Assembly (NCBI RefSeq): GCF_001642795.1
Contig: NZ_LKEH01000014.1
Coordinates: 1-36,511, forward strand
Length of the DNA: 36,511 bases
From: Pseudomonas viridiflava
GTDB lineage: Bacteria > Pseudomonadota > Gammaproteobacteria > Pseudomonadales > Pseudomonadaceae
Direction of reading: 5' to 3'
Below the pieces are notes generated by a model. The model saw only the letters and a program-made list of their open reading frames with translations. It had not been told where the DNA came from and ran no database searches. Positions 22,920 to 31,461 of this stretch are shown in pieces. The position numbers were made by a program, and so were the translations under genes. Position 1 is the first letter of the stretch; every line of letters begins with the position of its first letter.

Positions 22920-23246
22920 ATGATCGGAATGGATCGCCGTACCGGTCAGCCCGTCTCAGGCCTGGCGCACCTGCGGCAGTCCATCGAAGACATCCTGAGC
23001 ACGCCCATAGGCAGTCGCCGCATGCGGCCTGATTACGGCAGCAAGATTCGACGCTTCGTCGACTTACCCGTCAATGACGGTTGGAAAAGTGCGGTGCAAG
23101 CCGAGGTGGCACGATCCCTCTCACGCTGGGAACCGCGTTTGCGTCTTGAGCGCGTCAGGGTGATTGCGGTCCTGAACGGGCAGGTCACGTTGCAACTTAC
23201 CGGAATCTATCTGGGTGACAACGCGGTACTGGAGGTGACGGCATGA
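22920..23246 (+). CDS. Baseplate wedge protein W (gp25-like)
   Basis: A 108-aa gpW/gp25-family protein. GMDRRTGQPVSGLAHLRQSIEDILSTPIGSRRMRPDYGSKI is the family hallmark, including the conserved Arg-Arg-Met-Arg-Pro-Asp-Tyr-Gly. It joins the sheath to the baseplate as the nucleus of sheath assembly. The start is ATG 22920; the frame is open to 22827 but would overlap the previous gene heavily. It overlaps gene J by four bases. Confidence 0.9.
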   Translation: MIGMDRRTGQPVSGLAHLRQSIEDILSTPIGSRRMRPDYGSKIRRFVDLPVNDGWKSAVQAEVARSLSRWEPRLRLERVRVIAVLNGQVTLQLTGIYLGDNAVLEVTA

Positions 23247-24124
23247 GCCTGATCGAATTGTCGGCCCTGCCCGCGCCGCAGGTGCTGGAGGATCTGGACT
23301 TCGAAGAGGTCTATCAGGGAGAACTAAGCGCTTTCCGGGATTACTTGGGGGACAACTGGACCGCGCTGCTCGAGAGCGATCCGGTTACCAAGCTGCTGGA
23401 GCTGGGGGCTTACCGGCGATTGCAGAACCGTGCCCGCGTCAACGATGCAGCCAAGTCGTTGATGTTGGCCTACGCCCAGAAGGGCGACCTGGATCAGTTG
23501 GCGGCAAACGTTCATCTCAAACGGCTGGTTGTCCAGACGCAGGACCTGAGCGCGGTGCCGCCTGTCATGCAGGTTCTGGAAGAGGACGACGCGTTACGTG
23601 AACGGGTTCAGTTGGCTTATGAGGGGCTGACGACGGCCGGTCCTCGAAGCAGCTACATCCTGCATGCCCGCAACGCATCTGGTCTGGTCGCTGATGCAAC
23701 AGCCGAGAGCCCATCTCCGGCGGTAGTGGTAGTCACGGTTCTCGCGTTGGAGGGAAACGGCGTAGCGTCCGAGGATCTGCTCGAAACAGTTCGACAGAAT
23801 CTCAGCGATGACGACGTGCGTCCGCTGGGTGACCGCCTGACGGTGCAGAGCGCACAGATACTGCCGTACCGGATCGACGCAGTCGTGCACATGATTGGCA
23901 GTGGGCCGGAGACTGAAGCGACGTTGGCCGAGTGCCGGAGCCGCTTGCAGTCCTGGGTCAACCCCAGACGTCGCCTTGGCCTTGAAGTCGCCCGCTCCGG
24001 CGTGGATGCACAGTTGCATATCGAAGGTGTCAGCAGGGTGGACCTGCAAGGCTGGGTGGATATCAGTCCTTCCAAGGCCCAGGCCGCATGGTGCGAAGCC
24101 CTGACTGTCATCCGAGGGCGTTGA
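23243..24124 (+). CDS. Baseplate J-like protein
   Basis: A 293-aa wedge protein of the baseplate J family. Recognisable are LLELGAYRRLQNRARVNDAAKSLMLAYAQKGDLDQLAANVHLKRL near residues 50-95 and GPRSSYILHARNASGLVADATAESPSPAVVVVTVL near 132-165. It sits between W and I as in P2 and completes the baseplate periphery. Confidence 0.92.
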   Translation: MSLIELSALPAPQVLEDLDFEEVYQGELSAFRDYLGDNWTALLESDPVTKLLELGAYRRLQNRARVNDAAKSLMLAYAQKGDLDQLAANVHLKRLVVQTQDLSAVPPVMQVLEEDDALRERVQLAYEGLTTAGPRSSYILHARNASGLVADATAESPSPAVVVVTVLALEGNGVASEDLLETVRQNLSDDDVRPLGDRLTVQSAQILPYRIDAVVHMIGSGPETEATLAECRSRLQSWVNPRRRLGLEVARSGVDAQLHIEGVSRVDLQGWVDISPSKAQAAWCEALTVIRGR

Positions 24125-24125
24125 G

Positions 24126-24731
24126 ATGTCGAGTTTGCTACCTCTCAACAGCACCTCGCTTGAGCGGGCCATCGAAGCGGCCACGGATGAAACTACACAG
24201 ATCCCGCTGCGTACTTTGTATAACCCGCAGACGTGTCCCGCGCACCTTCTCTACCACCTTGCCTGGGCCTGGTCTGTCGACCGCTGGGATGAGGAGTGGG
24301 CCGAGCCAGTCAAGCGGGCTGCCATTAGCGCGTCGTTCTACATTCACGAACACAAAGGCACGATTGGGGCGATTCGTCGCGTGGTCGAGCCACTGGGTTA
24401 CCTGATTGAAGTGATGGAATGGTGGCAAACCGTACCGGAAGGCGTGCCAGGCACGTTCGCCCTGGTGGTCGGGGTGCTGGATACCGGTATCACGGAGGAG
24501 ATGTATTACGAACTGACCGCGTTGATTGACGATGCCAAGCCGGTCAGTCGGCACCTGACGGGGCTGGCCATCAGCCTTGAAAGCAAGGGTGCCTTGAACA
24601 TCGCTGTCGCCTTGTACGAAGGCGACGTCATCGACGTCTACCCGCCTGTCATGCGCGACATTGAAGTCACCGGCACCCTCGGCGTGGCTGGGCGTGAAAC
24701 CTCAATTGATACTCTGGATGTTTACCCATGA
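24126..24731 (+). CDS. Tail protein I (baseplate wedge)
   Basis: A 201-aa P2 gpI-family protein: SSLLPLNSTSLERAIEAAT at the start, CPAHLLYHLAWAWSVDRWDEEW near 38-59 and HKGTIGAIRRVVEPLGYLIEVMEWW near 77-101 are characteristic. With J it forms wedge contacts and anchors the tail fibres. It overlaps the fibre gene by four bases. Confidence 0.9.
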   Translation: MSSLLPLNSTSLERAIEAATDETTQIPLRTLYNPQTCPAHLLYHLAWAWSVDRWDEEWAEPVKRAAISASFYIHEHKGTIGAIRRVVEPLGYLIEVMEWWQTVPEGVPGTFALVVGVLDTGITEEMYYELTALIDDAKPVSRHLTGLAISLESKGALNIAVALYEGDVIDVYPPVMRDIEVTGTLGVAGRETSIDTLDVYP

Positions 24732-26026
24732 TCGATGCGAACTCGCAGTTCTTTGCCATCCTCACGAAAGTGGGTGAGGCCAAGCAGGCGAATGCCGATG
24801 CGCTTGGCATTCCCTGGCTGCTCACCCACATGGGCGTCGGTGATGCCAACGGCACGGACCCGGTGCCAGACAGGCTGCAAACGAAGCTGATAAACGAATG
24901 GCGACGCCGTCCATTGAATCAACTCAAGATTGATCCGGCCAACGAAGCCGTGATCATTGCCGAGCAGATCATCCCGGCCGATGAAGGCGGCAAATGGATT
25001 CGCGAAATCGGGCTCTATGACGCGGATGGGGATCTGGTTGCGGTTGCCAACTGTGCACCTAGCTTTAAGCCGGTGCTGTCCCAAGGCTCGGGGCGGACTC
25101 AGGTTGTGCGTATGAATTTCATTGTGACTAACTCTGGGGTGATCACGCTCAAGATTGACCCCGCAGTAGTACTGGCCACCCGTGAATACGTCGACGGCCT
25201 GACGGGCAGAGCCAGCCAGGCGGACGCTGAGAAAGGCGAAGACAGCCTTCTGATCATGACGCCACTTCGGGTGTTCCAAGCGATTGCCAAGGTGGTGCGT
25301 CAGGCCACGGAGACCGCATCTGGCTGGGCAAAAATAGCAACGCAGGATCAGGTCTCCGCTGGCCTGAATGATTCAACCATCGTGACGCCCAAAAAACTGC
25401 GCGGCGCACAGGCCAGTCAGGCTGAGGCTGAACTGGGGACGAATGACACCAAATTGATGACCCCGCTTCGGGTGTTTCAAGCGGTCGCACAACCGAAGCG
25501 ATTCGCAATGTTTACCGCTAACGGTAGTTGGACATGCCCAGCAGGCGTCACGGAAATCCTGGTCAATGCCTGTGGCGGTGGCGCGGGCGGCGCGGGTTCA
25601 AATGGATCGACAAACGCCGGTCAGGGCGGTGGAGGTGGCGCATGCTTACGTGACCAGCGCTACGCCGTTGAACCGGGAAAAGTCTACGCGGTGACTATAG
25701 GTAAAGGTGGTGCTGGCGGGGCAGTCAATTCAGATGGTGTCGGGGGTTCGCTGACCAGTTTGGGTGCTGTCTTTACATTGCCAGGAGGCGTTGCTGGCTC
25801 GAAAAATGGCGTGGGGTTCGGCGGTCCTGGTGGCTGGGGCGGCCAGCCGGGCGGCGATTCGTTTGCGTTGGGTGGCGCGGGTGGCTCCACCTTGTTTGGT
25901 GCCGGTGGTGCTTCGCGTGCAGCGTCGGGTTATCAGGGCACGGGCTTTGGGGCTGGTGGCGCTGGCGGCTCTATTAACTGGGCTGGCGGTGCCGGTGCCG
26001 ATGGCTTTATCTCAATCAGGTGGTAA
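24728..26026 (+). CDS. Tail fibre protein with glycine-rich receptor-binding tip
   Basis: A 432-aa P2 gpH-like tail fibre. Residues 1-155 are the baseplate attachment domain (MIDANSQFFAILTKVGEAKQANADALG, EGGKWIREIGLYDADGDLVAVANC). Two shaft repeats follow near 160-185 and 225-250, each with Ala-Ser-Gln-Ala-(D/E)-Ala-Glu, then LMTPLRVFQA. From about 262 there is a tip with WTCPAG and then about 150 residues packed with Gly runs (GGGAGGAGSNGS, GGPGGWGGQPGG) ending in GFISIRW. Such tips form sandwiches of polyglycine helices whose connecting loops bind the host receptor, so this region likely sets host range. Confidence 0.88.
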   Translation: MIDANSQFFAILTKVGEAKQANADALGIPWLLTHMGVGDANGTDPVPDRLQTKLINEWRRRPLNQLKIDPANEAVIIAEQIIPADEGGKWIREIGLYDADGDLVAVANCAPSFKPVLSQGSGRTQVVRMNFIVTNSGVITLKIDPAVVLATREYVDGLTGRASQADAEKGEDSLLIMTPLRVFQAIAKVVRQATETASGWAKIATQDQVSAGLNDSTIVTPKKLRGAQASQAEAELGTNDTKLMTPLRVFQAVAQPKRFAMFTANGSWTCPAGVTEILVNACGGGAGGAGSNGSTNAGQGGGGGACLRDQRYAVEPGKVYAVTIGKGGAGGAVNSDGVGGSLTSLGAVFTLPGGVAGSKNGVGFGGPGGWGGQPGGDSFALGGAGGSTLFGAGGASRAASGYQGTGFGAGGAGGSINWAGGAGADGFISIRW

Positions 26027-26032
26027 ACGGCA

Positions 26033-26467
26033 ATGAAAACTCAAAAAGGGCATTGGTATGCCCATATTCAGGCTGCACGGGTGGTCTGGATTTTTACTCA
26101 GGCGGATCTGCCAGAATTCAATGAAAACGACATTGAGGTCATTGACGTGACGTCACTTGAACCCAGACCGCAAGTGGGGTGGGTTGTTATTGATGGCGTA
26201 CTTGAGCCTCCGCCCGATCAGTCTGTGGTTGAGTTGGCCGCTGTTGAACGCGTCTGGCGGGACGGTCTGTTGACGGCCACCCAATGGCTGACCGGCCGCC
26301 ATCGAGATGAAATAGACTTGGGCGATGCTCTGACATTGACCGCTGACCAATACGTCGAGCTGCTGACGTTCCGTAAGGCGCTGCGCGACTGGCCCCAAGG
26401 CGCACAGTTTCCTTACGCGACGCATCGGCCCGCACCTCCAGACTGGATGGCTACTCAGTCCCTCTGA
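26033..26467 (+). CDS. Tail fibre assembly chaperone
   Basis: A 144-aa protein. Residues 75-140 match the phage tail assembly chaperone type found after fibre genes: WRDGLLTATQWLTGRHRDEI, LTADQYVELLTFRKALRDWP and a closing FPYATHRPAPPDWM. Residues 1-70 form a variable part that would contact the cognate fibre tip. It follows the fibre gene by six bases, as expected for a fibre/chaperone pair exchanged together. Confidence 0.82.
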   Translation: MKTQKGHWYAHIQAARVVWIFTQADLPEFNENDIEVIDVTSLEPRPQVGWVVIDGVLEPPPDQSVVELAAVERVWRDGLLTATQWLTGRHRDEIDLGDALTLTADQYVELLTFRKALRDWPQGAQFPYATHRPAPPDWMATQSL

Positions 26468-26494
26468 ACGCCCCGCACTGACGGGGCGTTTTTC
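26467..26494 (+). terminator. Intrinsic terminator after the fibre/chaperone pair
   Basis: AACGCCCCG and CGGGGCGTT form a nine-base-pair stem with loop CACTGA, followed by TTTTT. It begins at the chaperone stop codon. It separates the fibre module from the sheath/tube module and may limit read-through. Confidence 0.7.
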
Positions 26495-26516
26495 CCTGCG
26501 CAGCAACAAACCATGA

Positions 26517-26536
26517 CCTCGCTTTGCGGGGTTTTT
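26517..26536 (+). terminator. Second hairpin, before the sheath gene
   Basis: CCTCGC and GCGGGG pair (one G-T pair) around loop TTT and are followed by TTTTT, then CCGTTTCTGGAG, the sheath ribosome binding site. Sequence and layout resemble the hairpin before the capsid gene. Confidence 0.5.
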
Positions 26537-26556
26537 CCGTTTCTGGAGATCACATT

Positions 26557-27720
26557 ATGAGTTTCTTCCACGGCGTGACTGTGACGAACGTCGACACCGG
26601 CGCACGTACCATCTCGTTGCCCACCTCCTCGATCATTGGTCTGGTCGACACGTTCACCGAAGCGCCGACGCGCAGTGCCAAGGTCAACGACCTGGTACTG
26701 ATCACAACCGAGCGTGAAGCTATCGCTGCATTTGGTCCCGACTCGGCCATCACCAAAGCCTGTCAGGCCATCTATGTGAAAGCCAAGGCGGTGATCGTTG
26801 CATGTGGCGTTGCGAAGCTGGATGACCCTGCCCAGCAAACCTCGGCCATCATCGGCGGCGTGAAAGCTGACGGCACCCGCACCGGACTCCAGGCACTGCT
26901 GGACGGCAAGAGCCGCTTCAATGCCCAGCCGCGTTTGCTGATTGCGCCCAAGCACAGTGCGACTCTGGCGGTCGGCACCGCAATGGCGGCACTCGCCGAC
27001 AAGCTCCGTGCGCTGCCCATCTTCGATGGCCCCAACACCACCGACGAAGCGGTGATGGCATACGCCAAGAACTTCGGCGGCAAGCGCTCCTTCATGGTCG
27101 ACCCTGGCGTCCAGTACTGGGACACCGTTGCCAGCGCGACGATTGATGCACCGGGTTCTGCCTGGGTGGCGGGCTTGTTTGCCTGGACTGACGCTGAGTA
27201 CGGATTCTGGGCGTCGCCGTCCAACAAAGAGTTTGCCGGAATCACCGGCACCACGCGCCCCATCGAGTTTCTGGACGGCGACGAAACCTGCCGGGCCAAC
27301 CTGCTCAACAACGCCAATATCGCGACGATCATCCGTGATGATGGTTACCGCCTGTGGGGCAACCGCACCCTGAGCAGCGATGCCAAGTGGGCGTTCGTCA
27401 CCCGTGTGCGCACCATGGACATCGTCATGGACGCGATCCTTTACGGACACAAGTGGGCCGTGGACCGCTCGATCACTGCGACCTACATCAAGGACGTGAC
27501 CGAGGGCCTGCTGGCGTTCATGCGTGACCTGAAAAATCAGGGCGCGATCATCAACTTCGAAGTGTTCGCGGACACCGAACTGAACACGGCCAGCCAGCTG
27601 GAGCAGGGCAAGGTGTACTGGAATATCCGTTTCACCGACGTACCGCCTGCCGAAAACCCCAACTTCCGCGTTGAAGTCACCAACCAATGGCTGACCGAAG
27701 TGCTCGACTCTGCCGCTTAA
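26557..27720 (+). CDS. Tail sheath protein (P2 FI-like)
   Basis: A 387-aa contractile sheath protein. Typical parts: FFHGVTVTNVDTGARTI at the start, IIGLVDTF, RLLIAPKHS near 137, SAWVAGLFAWTDAEYGFWASPSNK near 197-220 and the C-terminal arm TASQLEQGKVYWNIRFTDVPPAENPNFRVEVTNQWL. The chosen start, ATG 26557, has CTGGAG nine bases upstream; the frame extends to 26524 through a hairpin. It is one of the most abundant tail proteins. Confidence 0.93.
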   Translation: MSFFHGVTVTNVDTGARTISLPTSSIIGLVDTFTEAPTRSAKVNDLVLITTEREAIAAFGPDSAITKACQAIYVKAKAVIVACGVAKLDDPAQQTSAIIGGVKADGTRTGLQALLDGKSRFNAQPRLLIAPKHSATLAVGTAMAALADKLRALPIFDGPNTTDEAVMAYAKNFGGKRSFMVDPGVQYWDTVASATIDAPGSAWVAGLFAWTDAEYGFWASPSNKEFAGITGTTRPIEFLDGDETCRANLLNNANIATIIRDDGYRLWGNRTLSSDAKWAFVTRVRTMDIVMDAILYGHKWAVDRSITATYIKDVTEGLLAFMRDLKNQGAIINFEVFADTELNTASQLEQGKVYWNIRFTDVPPAENPNFRVEVTNQWLTEVLDSAA

Positions 27721-27732
27721 GGAGCTGCAACG

Positions 27733-28242
27733 ATGGCAATGATTCCCGAAACACTGAGCAACCTGAACCTGTTCGTGGACGGTGTCAGCTTTCAGGGCGA
27801 CGTGCCCAGCCTGACCCTTCCCAAGATGACGCTCAAGACCGAAGAACATCGTGGCGGCGGCATGGACGCGCCGGTCGAGCTGGACATGGGCATGGAAAAG
27901 CAGGAATCGAACTTCACCACCACGGGCGTGCGCCGTGAGTCGCTGAAGTTCTTCGGCCTCGCTGACGGTACCGCGTTCAACGGTGTTTTTCGCGGCGCTT
28001 TCAAAGGGCTCAAGGGCAAGATCACGCCGGTAGTGGTGACCCAGCGTGGCCGACTCAAAGAGGTCGACATGGGGGACTGGAAGGCCGGTGACAAGTCCGA
28101 GATCAAACACGCGGTCGCGCTCACTTACTACAAGCTGGAAGTGGATGGTCGCTTGATCTACGAGATCGATGTGCTGGGTATGAAACGCGTCATTGATGGT
28201 GTTGACCAGCTCGCTGCAGAACGTTCGGCCCTTGGCCTCTGA
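27733..28242 (+). CDS. Tail tube protein (P2 FII-like)
   Basis: A 169-aa tube protein following the sheath by 12 bases: MIPETLSNLNLFVDGVSFQGDVPSLTLPKMTLKTEEHRGGGMDAPVELDMGMEKQES is the family's N-terminal signature, and VDGRLIYEIDVLGMKRVIDGVD is near the C terminus. It forms the inner DNA channel within the sheath. Confidence 0.92.
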   Translation: MAMIPETLSNLNLFVDGVSFQGDVPSLTLPKMTLKTEEHRGGGMDAPVELDMGMEKQESNFTTTGVRRESLKFFGLADGTAFNGVFRGAFKGLKGKITPVVVTQRGRLKEVDMGDWKAGDKSEIKHAVALTYYKLEVDGRLIYEIDVLGMKRVIDGVDQLAAERSALGL

Positions 28243-28257
28243 TAGAAGGAAAACCCT

Positions 28258-28560
28258 GTGTCTCAAGTAAATACCAATCCGAAGTGGATGACCCTGACTG
28301 CCGAGAGTGTTTCGGTCAAGCTGAGCAAGCCAGCCGATGTCAACAGCGTTCAGGTCGACACCATCACCATGCGAGCCCCGACCGTTCGCGATGTGCGCAC
28401 CGCCCAGGCGTCAGCCAATGGCGATGACGAACAACGTGAGCTGAACCTGTTCGCATCCCTTGCAGAAATGGGAGTCCGCGATCTGGAAGGGCTGTCCCTC
28501 AAAGACTACAGCCGCCTGCAGGCCGGTTATTTTCGCCTGGTGCGCGACGACGAGCTTTGA
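28258..28560 (+). CDS. Tail assembly chaperone gpE
   Basis: A 100-aa protein starting with GTG 28258 after AAGGAAAA. It matches the phage tail assembly E family (VDTITMRAPTVRDVRTAQAS, ELNLFASLAEMGVRDLEGLSLKDYSRLQAGYFRL). With its frameshifted form (to 28672) it would coat the tape measure during tail assembly. The gene ends in CTT TGA at 28555-28560, a prfB-like +1 slippery site. Confidence 0.88.
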   Translation: MSQVNTNPKWMTLTAESVSVKLSKPADVNSVQVDTITMRAPTVRDVRTAQASANGDDEQRELNLFASLAEMGVRDLEGLSLKDYSRLQAGYFRLVRDDEL

Positions 28561-28672
28561 TCCCGCACTGCAAAGGCTCGCGGCGAAGCGGCTCGCCAAA
28601 GAGCTGGGGTTTTCGTCGGCGGAAATCATGTCCATGTCTTTCTCGGACATGATCTGGTGGCTCACGGACTGA
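28258..28672 (+). CDS. gpE-gpE' +1 frameshift fusion
   Basis: Predicted 137-aa product made if the ribosome slips forward one base at CTT TGA (28555-28560). Reading continues as GAT CCC GCA, adding 37 residues, DPALQRLAAKRLAKELGFSS and then MSMSFSDMIWWLTD, which match the small GpE (E') tail protein family. That segment has no start codon or ribosome binding site of its own close by; the nearest ATG is 28460, deep inside gpE. P2 and other phages join E and E' by frameshifting (-1 in P2, -2 in Mu). The shift here is +1 by reading-frame arithmetic (-2 is the formal alternative). Confidence 0.72.
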
Positions 28673-28698
28673 GCCCATCCCAATATCAGAGGTGAATG

Positions 28699-31452
28699 AT
28701 GGCGAACAATCTGGCGCTCGGCCTGGTGATTGGCGGCGCTGTCAGCCCGACCGTGGGTGCGGCATTCAACACCGTTGAAAACCGCATCAAGAAGCTGGAG
28801 CAGCGCGGCAATCAGGCCAAGGTGCTGAGGAACACGATTGGCGAAACGATGCGCCTTCGTGACGAGTGGAAGAAAGCGCACGACAGTGGTGCCGCATCGG
28901 CCTCCGGGTTGTTGCGCAAGCTTGAAGGCAACCTCGATACCCTGCGCAAACAGGGTGTTCAGGTCGGCAAACTCAGGCAGGAATACCAGTCCCTTGACCG
29001 TGTGGCCAGAAGCATGGACCTCAAGGTCAAGGGACACCATCAGATCGATGAAGGCAAAGCTAAACTCAGATCAGGGATCGGCACCGCCGTCGCCGGAGTC
29101 GGAGCGTTGGCGGTACCGACCAAAATCAGTGCCGACTATCAGGCGATCATTCGGGACATCGCCATCAAGGCCGGTGTGGCCAACAAGCCACAGGAAGCGG
29201 AGCTGACCACTTCGGTGATCAAGACTTCGGCGGACACCGGTATGGCCCGCAACGAGGTGGCCGACCTGGTCAACAAGCTGGTTGGCGCAGGTATGAGCTT
29301 GGACAAGGCGTTGTCCTACGCGCCAGTGGCGGCCAAGTTCGCTGTCGGACAGGGTGCCAGCGGCACCGACACGGCCAACATGATCCAGGCGCTGCAGCAG
29401 AACGCCAAGATCACCGATCCCAAGATCATGGAGAAAGCCCTCGAGGCAGTTGCCATGCAGGGGCAGGCAGGTAGCTTTGAGGCCAGCGACATGGCGCGCT
29501 GGTTCCCGCAGTTGCTTGCTGGCATGGGCAAGCTGGGCGTGACCGGAATGGATTCGGTGAGTCAGCTCGGTGCGATGCTTCAGGTTCAGATGAAAACGGC
29601 CGGCGGCTCGGATGAGGCAGCCAACAACCTGAAGAACTGGATGGAGAAGATAGGCTCCACCGACGTGGTGAAGTCGTACAAGGACGTTGGTATCGATTAT
29701 CAGGGCTCTTTGAACACGGGCATCCAGAAGGGGATGTCGACGCTGGAGTCCAGCTTTGCGCTGGCCCAGCACTACATCGAAAAGACCGACCCGGCGAAAG
29801 CCAAAAAGATGAAGGACGCCACGGAGAAAATCAGCAAAGAGGCTGATCCGGCCAAGGCCAAGGAGATGCTGGACTCGCTGGAGCAGGCTCTGCGCACTGG
29901 CGACCTCTTTGCCGACATGCAGGTCAAAGCTGCGCTGACGGCGTACTCGCAGAACCGTGCCCTGTACGACCAGTTGAAAAAGGATTCACAGAACGCTTCC
30001 GGAATCCTCGACAAGAACCTTGCCGAGCGTCGCGGTGCGTCCTCGCAGATCTGGGCCGAGACGTTCCAGGCGGTCAATGATTCGATGCGTAGCGTCGGCG
30101 ACGCGATTCGTCCCGTTACCGACGCCGTCGCCAAAGGCATCACGGCAACGGCCAAGGGCTTCACAGCGCTTTCTGACACGTCCCAACCTGTAGTGCTGGC
30201 CATCACCGCTGTAGGCGCAGGGCTGGTGGCCCTCAAGTCAGCGGCGGGTGCCTTCAAGATTGGTAAGGGGTTGCTCAATCTCGGACGCGGGTCGCTCGGT
30301 GGCAACCCGAACAAGATACAGAAAGTCTATGTCACCAACTCTGGCGACAAGAACGACAAGCCCGAAGGCAAGGTGGGTGCCGTCAAAGGATTGCTGGAGA
30401 CCGGTCTAAAAGCCTTCAAGGGTAAAGACAAGCCAAAGGGTAAGGATAAGGACAAGCCTGGCGCTGAGGGCAAGGACAGCGCTGATGATGGTGATGAGGC
30501 AGAGGAGGGCGGCAAGACGGGGTTCGATCCGGTCGAAACCGGGCTGAAACTGCTCGATATCTTTGGCGAGGCCAGCAACGACGGAGAGGGTGCCGGTAGC
30601 ACGGGCAGCAGCTCGGAGCCGCAGAAGGTGTTCGTCGTTAACGCCAATGCCATCGGCGGCGGTGCCAGTGGGCCGGGAGATCAGCGTCGGTCAAGGCGCA
30701 GCCGTCGACGTGGTGCTGCTGGCGGCGGCGCGGGTAGTCGACGCGCAGGTCCTCCTCGACCACCGATACCGCCGAGCCCGCCCGTGCCACCTCCTGCGGC
30801 GGGCCGACTGGCACGTCTTGCTGGTGCCGCAGGAAAGCTGGGTGGTGTGGCCAAACTGGTCCCCGGTGGGAAATTTCTGGATGCCGGGATGCTGGCTCTG
30901 GACACTTACCAGAACGCAGGGACCCAGGACGAGAAAGCGGAAGGCTACGGCGGCGCTGCCGGTGGACTGGCCGGTGCGTTGGCTGGTGGCGCGGCGGGTG
31001 CTGCAATCGGCTCCATCGTGCCGGTGATCGGCACCGCCATTGGCGGCGCGGTCGGTGCGTTTCTTGGCGGTATGGGCGGTGAGGGCATCGGTGGCTTTTT
31101 GGGTAAAGCGTTGTTTGGTTCGGATGAGAAGGCCGAGGCCGTCGCCGACAAGGCGGGGGACGCCAAGCCCGCTGCGGTACCTGGTGATGTCGTCAAGGCC
31201 ATGGTCGCAGCCACGGCTGCACCGCTGGCGTTGCCCGCTATCGTCAACGCGTCCGAGAAGGTCAAGCCCGAGGCCACGAAGGTTGACCAGCAATTCACCT
31301 TCTCGCCGAATATGCCCGTTAGCGTACAGGGCGACGTGAAGGACCCGGCCCAGTTGGCGCGTGAAATCGCTCCGTTTCTCCAGCGTCAGTTTGAGGAATT
31401 CAGCCGCCAGGCTGCGGCCCGTCAACTGTTTGATGCCCCGCACGTGGGGTGA
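28699..31452 (+). CDS. Tape measure protein
   Basis: A 917-aa protein setting tail length. A coiled-coil N terminus (about 20-110) leads to the tape-measure core (about 125-330; TSVIKTSADTGMARNEVADLVNKLVGAGMS, FAVGQGASGTDTANMIQALQQ). Hydrophobic helices lie near 490-520. Then come a Lys/Asp/Glu-rich stretch (about 554-604), an Arg cluster near 663 (RRSRRSRRRG), a Pro-rich stretch and a Gly/Ala-rich membrane-like segment (about 752-801, GALAGGAAGAAIGSIVPVIG) that may insert in the host inner membrane. ATG 28699 is six bases from AGAGG, better than ATG 28696. Confidence 0.92.
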   Translation: MANNLALGLVIGGAVSPTVGAAFNTVENRIKKLEQRGNQAKVLRNTIGETMRLRDEWKKAHDSGAASASGLLRKLEGNLDTLRKQGVQVGKLRQEYQSLDRVARSMDLKVKGHHQIDEGKAKLRSGIGTAVAGVGALAVPTKISADYQAIIRDIAIKAGVANKPQEAELTTSVIKTSADTGMARNEVADLVNKLVGAGMSLDKALSYAPVAAKFAVGQGASGTDTANMIQALQQNAKITDPKIMEKALEAVAMQGQAGSFEASDMARWFPQLLAGMGKLGVTGMDSVSQLGAMLQVQMKTAGGSDEAANNLKNWMEKIGSTDVVKSYKDVGIDYQGSLNTGIQKGMSTLESSFALAQHYIEKTDPAKAKKMKDATEKISKEADPAKAKEMLDSLEQALRTGDLFADMQVKAALTAYSQNRALYDQLKKDSQNASGILDKNLAERRGASSQIWAETFQAVNDSMRSVGDAIRPVTDAVAKGITATAKGFTALSDTSQPVVLAITAVGAGLVALKSAAGAFKIGKGLLNLGRGSLGGNPNKIQKVYVTNSGDKNDKPEGKVGAVKGLLETGLKAFKGKDKPKGKDKDKPGAEGKDSADDGDEAEEGGKTGFDPVETGLKLLDIFGEASNDGEGAGSTGSSSEPQKVFVVNANAIGGGASGPGDQRRSRRSRRRGAAGGGAGSRRAGPPRPPIPPSPPVPPPAAGRLARLAGAAGKLGGVAKLVPGGKFLDAGMLALDTYQNAGTQDEKAEGYGGAAGGLAGALAGGAAGAAIGSIVPVIGTAIGGAVGAFLGGMGGEGIGGFLGKALFGSDEKAEAVADKAGDAKPAAVPGDVVKAMVAATAAPLALPAIVNASEKVKPEATKVDQQFTFSPNMPVSVQGDVKDPAQLAREIAPFLQRQFEEFSRQAAARQLFDAPHVG

Positions 31453-31461
31453 GGAAAGGTC

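Noticed and set aside
26455..28266. 603-aa reverse-strand open frame across sheath and tube
   Set aside because: Antisense of two certain structural genes; long frames of this type arise from codon bias in GC-rich genes.
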